Source of the DNA: Cytobacillus sp. IB215665
GTDB taxonomy: Bacteria > Bacillota > Bacilli > Bacillales > SM2101
Reading direction: 5' to 3'
NCBI RefSeq assembly: GCF_033963835.1
Contig: NZ_JAXBME010000012.1
Location: 62,001 to 126,000 of the forward strand
Length of the DNA: 64,000 bases
This document shows positions 57,173-64,000 of this stretch, piece after piece. The stretch's first letter is position 1, and every line of letters begins with the position of its first letter. The position numbers and the translations under genes were made by a program. The notes under the pieces are model-generated. The model saw nothing but the letters and a program-made list of their open reading frames with translations, made no database searches and was not told the DNA's origin.

Positions 57173-58405
57173 ATGTCTATTAAAAACAAACTTAATTTAT
57201 ATAAGAAACACCTAGTTAACGAAAGTGAGATGAATAGCCAAAGTTTAAAGAATGAAGATCATACTATACCGTTTCTTGAACAATGGACTTCTTTTTCGGC
57301 AAATCCATATTTTTTTGATGATCAACACTGTCTTATCAGAGAAGTTACATATCCCATTGGATATAAACATGGTCAACACTCATTTGCTGAGCTCCATGAG
57401 GTAATTGAGATGTGGCAAAGCCATCACATTCAACACCCTCTTTCAGCAAAAAATAAGCAACCACATGATTTGTTCTTTTTTGATACAGAAACGACTGGAT
57501 TAGGTGGTGGAGTTGGAAATACGATATTTTTGTTAGGATATGCTAGAGTGTTTCAGGACGAGGTAAAAATAAGACAACATTTTTTGCCTGCTCCTGGAAA
57601 TGAAGTTGCTCTTTATCAAAGCTTTCTTACAAATGTAGATTATACTACATTAGTAACATATAACGGTAAAGCGTTTGATTGGCCACAGGTGAAGACACGA
57701 CATACATTAATTAAGGAGTCTGTTCCTAAATTGCCAGAGTTCGGCCATTTTGACTTGTTTCATGGATCACGAAGGTTGTGGAAGAATGATTTGGAGAACG
57801 TAAAGTTAACTACAGTTGAAAAAGAAAAACTTGCGATTAACCGAGGGAAAGATACTCCCGGATATTTAGCACCTTTGCTGTACTTTGACTTTTTACAAAA
57901 TAAAAACCCAACAGGGATTTTCTCTGTGTTACACCATAATGAAACGGATATCCTTTCTTTAATTTCATTATATATACACCTCTCAAAAAAAATATTAGCT
58001 AATTACAAATTGAGTAACCCTAACGAACAGTTTGAAATTGCCCGTTGGTTAGATACTTTGGGGGAAAAGAAAAGCGCTAGTCATAAATATAAAGCTATTG
58101 CTACTAGTGAAGATGAGCATTCTGATAAAGCTAAGTTCAATTTAGCCATGATATATAAAAGAGAAAAGAATGTAAAAAAAGCAACCGACTTGTGGAAACA
58201 GTTAGTCGAATCAAATGATATGTCATTACAAATACAAGCTGCTGTTGAATTAGCAAAAGTACATGAGCATCAATTTAAGGAATTTGATATAGCATTAAAA
58301 TATGCGAGGTTTGCATATAAAATCACTTGTGAGCAAGAGTATAAAAAATACAAGAAAGCTGAATTACTAAAACGTATTAGCAGGCTGGAAAAGAAGGGGA
58401 AATAA
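57173..58405 (+). CDS. mrfB: Exonuclease-like protein MrfB (YprB)
   Basis: 410 residues. An RNase H-like exonuclease domain with LFFFDTETTGLGGGVGNTIF (about 99-118), the catalytic aspartate/glutamate pair, NGKAFDWPQVKTRHT, and HHNETDILSLISLYIH, followed by TPR-like helices in the C-terminal third. Partner of MrfA in mitomycin-damage repair. The frame starts at ATG 57173 (MSIKNKLNLYKKHL, which aligns with YprB), yet no Shine-Dalgarno is seen before it, so expression may depend on another start or coupling. Follows the repeat copy. Confidence 0.93.
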   Translation: MSIKNKLNLYKKHLVNESEMNSQSLKNEDHTIPFLEQWTSFSANPYFFDDQHCLIREVTYPIGYKHGQHSFAELHEVIEMWQSHHIQHPLSAKNKQPHDLFFFDTETTGLGGGVGNTIFLLGYARVFQDEVKIRQHFLPAPGNEVALYQSFLTNVDYTTLVTYNGKAFDWPQVKTRHTLIKESVPKLPEFGHFDLFHGSRRLWKNDLENVKLTTVEKEKLAINRGKDTPGYLAPLLYFDFLQNKNPTGIFSVLHHNETDILSLISLYIHLSKKILANYKLSNPNEQFEIARWLDTLGEKKSASHKYKAIATSEDEHSDKAKFNLAMIYKREKNVKKATDLWKQLVESNDMSLQIQAAVELAKVHEHQFKEFDIALKYARFAYKITCEQEYKKYKKAELLKRISRLEKKGK

Positions 58406-58591
58406 CGAACACATTTATTTCCACGGAAAGCGCAAAAAGAGAGTTGATTCGGCATTATAAATAAAATAAATCGACAACAAATTTATTGTATAGTAAACAT
58501 GTGTCGTAGCTATACATCTAGGGAATTAATCACCTTACTTAAGACTGTTGTGTTCATGTTAAAACATGATAAAATATTCATTAATAACTAA

Positions 58592-58685
58592 CGCTCTTTT
58601 CACTTATTATGATTATCAAATAAAACTGAAACTGATGAAGCTGTTTCAGTTAGTAAATATAGCAACAAAGTTTGAAAAGAGCCTA
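58592..58685. repeat. Dispersed repeat, short copy
   Basis: CGCTCTTTTCACTTATTATG at the left; AGCAACAAAGTTTGAAAAGA then GCCTA at the right. About 94 bp. Fills much of the mrfB-cotD gap. Confidence 0.65.
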
Positions 58686-58736
58686 GCCTAAAGACAACAT
58701 AGAGCTTTAAAAAACATAATGGAGAGAATATTGATC

Positions 58737-58823
58737 ATGTATAAGAAAATCGTTTATTTATTTTTCGTTGTAATATGCTTGACAGTCATTATTATGAGCA
58801 ATTTTAAAACAAGTCTACTGTGA
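58737..58823 (+). CDS. Tiny membrane peptide
   Basis: 28 residues (MYKKIVYLFFVVICLTVIIM), basic start then one hydrophobic helix, ending SNFKTSLL. GGAGAGAATATTGATC lies before the ATG. Could be a real small membrane protein or a chance frame; no family known. Confidence 0.35.
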   Translation: MYKKIVYLFFVVICLTVIIMSNFKTSLL

Positions 58824-59015
58824 CTTATTGCTAATTTTAGCTAAATTTGGACATACATATACTAGAAACATATGGATCATGTGTTATGTGGACGTTTTAG
58901 TAAGTTAAATCTTTTTAAAATATAGTGGATAAATTAGGTGTATTCATTAGTACATGTTTACCCATTTTTTCATAGGCTGTTATTGTAACATATGCATATG
59001 AAAGGAGATAAGGAG

Positions 59016-59225
59016 ATGCAACCTAGACCCATTGTACAGCCACCGATTGTTCATCCAACAAAATGCTGTGTCCAACATCACTATTGCACATTTATTGTCC
59101 CGCACATTCACCCTAGTCACATACAGCATGTAAATCATGTATTGTATCAGCATCAACATTATTATCCACAAACAGAGTCTGTAGTTAATGAAGTATCTAA
59201 TCAACAATTCAATTGTGGAAGATAA
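59016..59225 (+). CDS. cotD: CotD-family spore coat protein
   Basis: 69 residues, histidine- and proline-rich. PIVHPTKCC, VQHHY, IVPHIHPSH, HVNHVLYQHQHYYP match the histidine-rich CotD pattern, an inner-coat protein. The frame extends 8 codons upstream, but AAAGGAGATAAGGAG before ATG 59016 sets the start. In B. subtilis cotD also lies next to yprB. A terminator follows. Confidence 0.88.
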   Translation: MQPRPIVQPPIVHPTKCCVQHHYCTFIVPHIHPSHIQHVNHVLYQHQHYYPQTESVVNEVSNQQFNCGR

Positions 59226-59245
59226 GAATTTGAATAGAGTAAATT

Positions 59246-59277
59246 ATAGGGACGGTGCTATACCGTTCCTATTTTTA
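59246..59277 (+). terminator. Terminator of cotD
   Basis: ATAGGGACGGT (59246-59256), loop GCTAT, ACCGTTCCTAT (59262-59272) with one G-T pair, then TTTT. Confidence 0.85.
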
Positions 59278-59332
59278 AAGGGCGTTGACGTTTGCTCATT
59301 AGTTGCTGTTAATCCTACGTAGAAATAAATAC
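59277..59332. repeat. Dispersed repeat end (L2 type, degenerate)
   Basis: AAGGGCGTTGACGTTTGCTC then ATTAGTTGCTGTT and CCTACGTAGAAATAAATAC align with the L2 end consensus. No clear partner end before ypsA. Confidence 0.4.
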
Positions 59333-59447
59333 TATGTAACTCCTGGTGTCATTTTTAGTTATAGCAATATAGTGCTATTTTAGTAGGCCGTCATCCCTAG
59401 TCTCAAGTGATCATAGAAATGATGTTTTTCCTAAAGGAGTATGAATT

Positions 59448-60017
59448 TTGATAAAAGTCTTAGTCGTTTCAGGTTATAAGCCCTTTGAAATTGGTATTTT
59501 CTCTAATGATCATCCCGCGGTAGATTTTATAAAGAAAGCACTTAAAAGTCGTTTAGTTTCACTTCTTGATAATGGACTTGAATGGGTGTTAATCAGTGGT
59601 CAACTCGGTGTTGAACTGTGGGCTGCGGAAACAGTGTATACTTTACAAGAAGATTATCCACACCTTAAGCTTGCAATTCTTACACCATTTCTTGAACAAG
59701 AAGTGAATTGGAATGAAGCAAATAAAGAATATTACGAATATATTTTATCTCAAGCTGACTTTGTCGAAAGTATTTCAAACAGAACATATGAAAGTCCTAG
59801 TCAATTCCGGCAAAAAAACCTTTTTTTGGTAAACAAAAGTGATGCACTACTCGCTGTATTTGATGAAGATAAGCAAGGAAGCCCTACATATTTGCTAAAT
59901 GTTGCAAAAAATAGAAGAGATACGGACAACTATGATATAATTATGATAAATTTTGATGATCTTCATTTAGTTGCTGAAGAAGAATCAATGAATGAACAAT
60001 GGAATGAAGAATTGTAG
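59448..60017 (+). CDS. ypsA: DUF1273 / SLOG-fold protein YpsA
   Basis: 189 residues. The N-terminus [20 protein letters not shown] is the SLOG nucleotide-binding fold of YpsA, with [14 protein letters not shown] and [14 protein letters not shown] further on. YpsA is reported to affect cell division in B. subtilis and to lie near gpsB, as here. TTG 59448 is the start: AAAGGAG lies eight bases upstream. An ATG at 59441 is in another phase. Confidence 0.9.
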   Translation: MIKVLVVSGYKPFEIGIFSNDHPAVDFIKKALKSRLVSLLDNGLEWVLISGQLGVELWAAETVYTLQEDYPHLKLAILTPFLEQEVNWNEANKEYYEYILSQADFVESISNRTYESPSQFRQKNLFLVNKSDALLAVFDEDKQGSPTYLLNVAKNRRDTDNYDIIMINFDDLHLVAEEESMNEQWNEEL

Positions 60018-60239
60018 AGAAGCCTTTGAACTACAATTTTGTTGTTACTGTTTCTAAATTTGATTTGCTATAAAAGCTATTTAACAACAACCACGAATGC
60101 TAATTGAAGTCGATGTTATTTTCTTAGTACAAAAAAATAACTAATACGAAATGACATACCCAAAAGACAAATTGACAATTGCTCTTTCATTTGAAAAAAT
60201 AGAAGTGGAAGAATGGGGAATTATGTAGAGGTGAATACA

Positions 60240-60533
60240 ATGTTAGAACGAATTAAACTAAATGCTAAAGAAATATTGGAAAAAGAATTTAAAACTGCGA
60301 TGAGAGGTTATAAACAAGAAGAAGTAGATAAGTTTTTAGACTTCATCATTAAAGATTATGAATCATTCCATCAAATTATTGAAGAACTACAACAAGAAAA
60401 TTTACGCTTGAAACGTCAAGTAGATGATACATCTAAAAAACAAAGTGTACCATCTGGAAATACTAATTTTGATATTTTACAAAGATTATCGAGTCTTGAA
60501 AAGCATGTTTTCGGTAGTAAATTATACGAGTAA
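60240..60533 (+). CDS. gpsB: Cell-division regulator GpsB
   Basis: 97 residues. The N-terminal DivIVA-like domain ([35 protein letters not shown]) binds membrane and PBPs; a coiled coil ([13 protein letters not shown]) and the C-terminal trimerising helix ([21 protein letters not shown]) follow. It shuttles PBP1 between elongation and division; ponA is also in this window. The frame starts upstream at 60213, but TAGAGGTGAATACA before ATG 60240 sets the start. Confidence 0.95.
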   Translation: MLERIKLNAKEILEKEFKTAMRGYKQEEVDKFLDFIIKDYESFHQIIEELQQENLRLKRQVDDTSKKQSVPSGNTNFDILQRLSSLEKHVFGSKLYE

Positions 60534-60596
60534 ATGATTACCATATAAAAACTATTGCTATTTACAATGTTATTTACTATAATTAATGTTACGCGT

Positions 60597-61002
60597 TAAT
60601 AACGTTCGGGTAATCGCTGCACATTTTCATGTGTAGAGGAAAGTCCATGCTCGCACGAGCTGAGATGCTCGTAGTGTTCGTGCCTAGTGAATAAATAAGC
60701 TAGGGTAGTTAGTGTAATACTAACTAACGGCAGGGAAATAACCTAAGTCTTTCTAGATATGGTTAGAATACCTTTAAAGTGCCACAGTGACGAAATCTTG
60801 CAAGAAATTGCAAGAGTGGAACGAGGTAAACCCCACGAGCGAGAAACCCAAATTATGGTAGGGGCACCTTCTTTGAGAAAATGAACGAGAAGGAGGACAG
60901 GTAAGGAGATTTACCTGTAGATAGATGATTACCACCTTGGTACGAGGCGTTGGCCGTTTGTAGTACAAGGAACAAAACATGGCTTACAGAACGTTATTAA
61001 TG
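60597..61002 (+). ncRNA. rnpB: RNase P RNA, Bacillus class B
   Basis: P1 is formed by GTTAATAACGTTC (60597 onward) and GAACGTTATTAA (60989-61000). Between them are the conserved GAGGAAAGTCCATGCTCGC, CAGGGAAATAACC, GAACGAGGTAAACCCCAC, GAGAAACCCAAATT, GGTAGGGGCACC and ATGGCTTACAGAACG elements of RNase P RNA. About 405 nt, position after gpsB as in B. subtilis. It is the catalytic RNA that matures tRNA 5' ends. Confidence 0.97.
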
Positions 61003-61029
61003 AACTGAGTAAATTAGATTAGACTTAAC

Positions 61030-61058
61030 AGCTCTCCTTTAACATGGAGAGCTTTTGT
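61030..61058 (+). terminator. Terminator of rnpB
   Basis: AGCTCTCC (61030-61037), loop TTTAACAT, GGAGAGCT (61046-61053), then TTTGTT. Eight perfect pairs. Confidence 0.85.
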
Positions 61059-61081
61059 TATGTCGATGACCTTAAGAAAAA

Positions 61082-61207
61082 AGTATTTTCGTATGCAGTT
61101 ACTTATATTAAAAAAATATTAATGTATACCAACATTGAGAATTTCATTTAACTTTCTCCAGATGGATAAATTTTTTAAAAATAGCAACAAAGTTTGCGTA
61201 TAGAGCA
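61082..61207. repeat. Dispersed repeat, degenerate copy
   Basis: Right end AATAGCAACAAAGTTTGCGT then ATAGAGC is clear; the left end AGTATTTTCGTATGCAGTTA is a weaker L2 match. Together with the rnpB terminator it accounts for most of the gap before ypsC. Confidence 0.4.
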
Positions 61208-61381
61208 TATGTAGATGTTATGATAATGAAGAAATTTGGATATGATCAATAAGAGTTATTTAAAAACCGCCCATCCAGTAGGTCGATTAAACCATCGAAT
61301 AACCTTAGTTGTTGGAAGGGCAAAGTAATAAATTGATATTAAGTGTACTTAGCGAGTAATTTGAGAAAATAGGGTGATGAC

Positions 61382-62521
61382 ATGAACAATACTTATACAC
61401 TTATTGCAACCTCTGCAATGGGTTTAGAAGCTATCGTTGCAAAGGAAGTACGTAGTCTTGGCTACGAATGTACAGTAGAAAACGGTAAAGTCATTTTTCA
61501 AGGTGACGAAAAGGCTATATGCAGATCAAACTTATGGCTACGTACCGCTGATAGAATTAAGATAAAAATTGGTGAGTTCAAAGCGACTTCTTTTGAAGAC
61601 TTATTTGAAGGGACAAAAGCATTAAAGTGGAGCAACTTTATACCTGAAGATGGTGAATTTCCTGTAAGTGGGAAATCTGTTAAGTCAAAGCTTTTTAGTG
61701 TGTCTGATTGTCAAAGTATCGTGAAAAAAGCTATTGTTGAAAACTTGAAGGAACATTATCGATCTGCTGGTTGGTTAGCAGAAACGGGACCATTATATAA
61801 AGTAGAAATTGCTATTCACAAAGATATCGCAACGCTAACAATTGATACGAGTGGTTCTGGACTACATAAACGTGGATATCGTGTTGGACAAGGTGATGCT
61901 CCTCTGAAAGAAACTTTAGCAGCCGCGTTAGTGATGCTTACAAACTGGGAGCCTAATAGACCGTTTGTAGATCCAGTTTGTGGCTCTGGTACTATACCAA
62001 TAGAGGCTGCATTGATAGGGCAAAACATCGCTCCTGGTTTCAATAGAGACTTTGTTTCTGAGCAATGGGAGTGGATTGGTAAAAGCACTTGGAATGATGC
62101 ACGTCAAGAAGTAGAGGACCGAGCAAATTACGACCAACCACTGCATATATTTGGTCATGATATAGATCATAGAATGATTACTATATCAAAAGAAAACGCT
62201 GAAGAAGCTGGACTAGGGGACCTTATTACATTTAAGCAAATGCAGGTGAAAGATTTTACGACTAAGGATCAATATGGTGTTATCGTTGGTAACCCACCCT
62301 ATGGTGAGCGCATAGGTGAAAAACAAGTAGTAGAGCAAATGTATAAAGACATGGGCGAGGTATTTGGTGACCTTGATACTTGGTCAAAGTATATCGTTAC
62401 TTCCCATCCTGAATTTGAAAAATTATACGGGAAGAAAGCTACTAAAAAGAGAAAATTATTTAACGGTTTTATTAGAACAGACTATTATCAATATTGGGGA
62501 ACTAAACCTCCAAGAAAATAA
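61382..62521 (+). CDS. ypsC: THUMP-domain RNA methyltransferase YpsC
   Basis: 379 residues. An N-terminal THUMP domain (about 1-160) precedes a Rossmann methyltransferase domain with the SAM motif FVDPVCGSGTIPIEAALI (about 198-215) and the catalytic VGNPPYGERIG (about 303-313), typical of N2-methylguanosine enzymes. It belongs to the RlmL/TrmN-like class acting on structured RNA, probably 23S rRNA; the exact base cannot be read. The ATG follows AGGGTGATGAC. Order gpsB-rnpB-ypsC is conserved. Confidence 0.9.
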   Translation: MNNTYTLIATSAMGLEAIVAKEVRSLGYECTVENGKVIFQGDEKAICRSNLWLRTADRIKIKIGEFKATSFEDLFEGTKALKWSNFIPEDGEFPVSGKSVKSKLFSVSDCQSIVKKAIVENLKEHYRSAGWLAETGPLYKVEIAIHKDIATLTIDTSGSGLHKRGYRVGQGDAPLKETLAAALVMLTNWEPNRPFVDPVCGSGTIPIEAALIGQNIAPGFNRDFVSEQWEWIGKSTWNDARQEVEDRANYDQPLHIFGHDIDHRMITISKENAEEAGLGDLITFKQMQVKDFTTKDQYGVIVGNPPYGERIGEKQVVEQMYKDMGEVFGDLDTWSKYIVTSHPEFEKLYGKKATKKRKLFNGFIRTDYYQYWGTKPPRK

Positions 62522-62678
62522 ATAACTAATGACACTGTTCTCCTTCTACGAGAAAAGATGAAAAATCTATAAATGGTGATGATAGGTGAGTAATTAAAAC
62601 GTGCATAATTACCCGGTGCATATTATTCATTAAATTATCGTTATCGTTGTAACATTTAATATCGGAGGAATATAATTA

Positions 62679-64000
62679 ATGATTCGTGAACGACTACCTT
62701 TTCAAGTATTAACGAATGATAACTTTTTTGATAAATTAAATGAATGGATTGGCGATGTATTTTATGACATACTACCTGAAGCAGGTTTAGAGCTAAGAGA
62801 TGAACAAATTTTCATGGCATTTCAGCTTGAACGTGCATTTAAGGAAAAGAAGATAATATTAGCTGAGGCTGGTGTTGGAACAGGAAAGACAATCGTATAT
62901 TTATTATATGCATTGTGTTACGCAAGGTATACAAATAAACCCGCAATTATAAGCTGTGCTGATGAGTCATTAATTGAACAGCTTGTTAAAGAGGAAGGAG
63001 ACATTGCAAAACTTCGAAAACTATTAAATATAAATATTGATGTCAGACTGGCAAAATCCCCTGAGCAATATTTGTGTTTAAACAAACTAGATGATGCAAT
63101 GACTTTTTCAGAACATGACAATATTAATGATGTTTATGATTCACTACCGAAATTTGTGAATAATCATGCAGCCTTACAACAATTTACACCTTATGGGGAT
63201 CGAAAACAATATCCTCTGTTGTCTGATGAGGAATGGAACATGATTTCATGGGATGTTTTTCAAGATTGCTCAAGTTGTGAAAAGCGACATCGATGTGGAC
63301 AAATTTTGTCTAGAGATCATTATCGAAAGGCTGCAGATTTAATTATTTGTTCACATGACTTTTATATGGAGCATGTGTGGACGAAAGAATCACGTAAGAG
63401 AGAAGGGCAATTGCCGTTACTACCTGAATATAGTAGCGTAGTTTTTGACGAAGGGCATCTGTTAGAAATTGCGGCACAAAAGGCGTTGACTTATAAAATA
63501 AAAGCAACATTATTAGAAGGATTATTAACTCGACTGCTTGAAAATGAGATAAGAGAAGAGCTTGCGTTGTTAATAGAAGAGACGATTGAAACGAATCAGT
63601 TATTTTTTGATTCAATAGTGGAGCAAGCTGTGCAAGTACAAGGGTCTCATCGAATGAACCTTGCTTTATCCGACTCTATTATTAATTATGCTAAACAATT
63701 AAACGAAAAGTTAATTGCTATTGGAGATGCACTAGTTTTCGAAAGTGAAACATATACGATAGAAGAGTATCAATTAAATATTGTTGATGAATACATTGAT
63801 CAAGTGCAATATTCTTTGCAGCTAATGGTCGAAAATGATGAAGCTATAACATGGGTTGAAGCAAACGATGATGAAACAACTGTTGTTATTATGCCAAAAT
63901 CGGTGGAGAATGTACTTGAGGAAAAAGTTTTCTCAAACAACATTCCGTTTGTGTTTAGCTCTGCAACACTTTCAAATAACCAATCATTTGAGTATGTTAC
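62679..64000 (+). CDS. ypvA: DinG/XPD-family helicase YpvA (3' truncated by the window)
   Basis: 440 codons are visible and the frame runs off the end. Walker A EAGVGTGKT lies at about residues 66-74, a DEGH box in VVFDEGHLLE at about residue 260, and cysteines at CLNK, DCSSCEKRHRC suggest an Fe-S cluster of the XPD type. This matches YpvA, the second DinG-like helicase of B. subtilis, which follows ypsC there too. CGGAGGAATATAATTA precedes the ATG. The DinG at 24.4 kb carries an exonuclease domain that this protein lacks. Confidence 0.9.
   Translation, partial: MIRERLPFQVLTNDNFFDKLNEWIGDVFYDILPEAGLELRDEQIFMAFQLERAFKEKKIILAEAGVGTGKTIVYLLYALCYARYTNKPAIISCADESLIEQLVKEEGDIAKLRKLLNINIDVRLAKSPEQYLCLNKLDDAMTFSEHDNINDVYDSLPKFVNNHAALQQFTPYGDRKQYPLLSDEEWNMISWDVFQDCSSCEKRHRCGQILSRDHYRKAADLIICSHDFYMEHVWTKESRKREGQLPLLPEYSSVVFDEGHLLEIAAQKALTYKIKATLLEGLLTRLLENEIREELALLIEETIETNQLFFDSIVEQAVQVQGSHRMNLALSDSIINYAKQLNEKLIAIGDALVFESETYTIEEYQLNIVDEYIDQVQYSLQLMVENDEAITWVEANDDETTVVIMPKSVENVLEEKVFSNNIPFVFSSATLSNNQSFEYV

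Overview
The window comes from the chromosome of a spore-forming member of the Bacillaceae. DNA is AT-rich. Gene order from ypjA to ypvA closely follows the Bacillus subtilis 'ypj-ypm-ypo-ypp-ypr-yps' chromosome arm. The coding set includes spore proteins (SspM, CsgA, CotD, a YjcZ-type peptide, YpjB), bacillithiol synthesis genes (bshA, bshB1) and a class B RNase P RNA. I cannot fix the genus from sequence alone.

Layout. 1-10.2 kb is an accessory-looking stretch with widely spaced single genes: patA, a class III aminotransferase, ald, a YjcZ-type peptide, a DinB-fold protein, a DUF4386 membrane protein, a zinc-free quinone oxidoreductase, an NTF2-like protein and a lipoprotein. 10.8-14.3 kb holds cheV, ypjA, ypjB and a membrane zinc peptidase. 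14.4-21.8 kb holds the YitT gene (minus strand) and the operon ypjD-dapB-mgsA-bshB1-bshA followed by cca-birA. 22.2-28.0 kb is panBCD, dinG and an extra metallo-beta-lactamase-fold gene. 28.6-34.9 kb is ypmA-ypmB-aspB-asnS and dnaD-nth-ypoC. 35.2-38.9 kb, on the minus strand, is ponA, recU and sspM. 39-43.3 kb has yppE, a TPP riboswitch with thiC, and yppF. 43.8-49.2 kb is a large two-module hybrid histidine kinase with a SARP-like response regulator and a lipoprotein. 49.6-54.5 kb has yppG, a cluster of small spore-related genes, hsp20, hcp and a convergent Crp/Fnr regulator. 54.6-64 kb is mrfA, mrfB, cotD, ypsA, gpsB, rnpB, ypsC and the truncated ypvA.

How the genes work together. dapB, mgsA, the bacillithiol genes, panBCD, birA, aspB and asnS form a biosynthetic block. 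dinG, nth, recU, mrfAB and ypvA are DNA-repair functions; ponA, gpsB and recU belong to wall growth and division. The hcp promoter carries a perfect Crp/Fnr palindrome at a class II position, and a Crp/Fnr gene lies next to it.

The most notable unexplained structure is a dispersed intergenic repeat of about 100-170 bp with imperfect terminal inverted repeats. At least a dozen copies or remnants are visible, and one separates mrfA from mrfB. Other items for a second look are a small chromosomal protein resembling the phage Acb2/Tad1 hairpin family, a probable ATA start codon, a metal-ligand-less MBL-fold protein, and a LexA-like box in the mrfA promoter. No CRISPR array, prophage, transposase or tRNA gene was seen.
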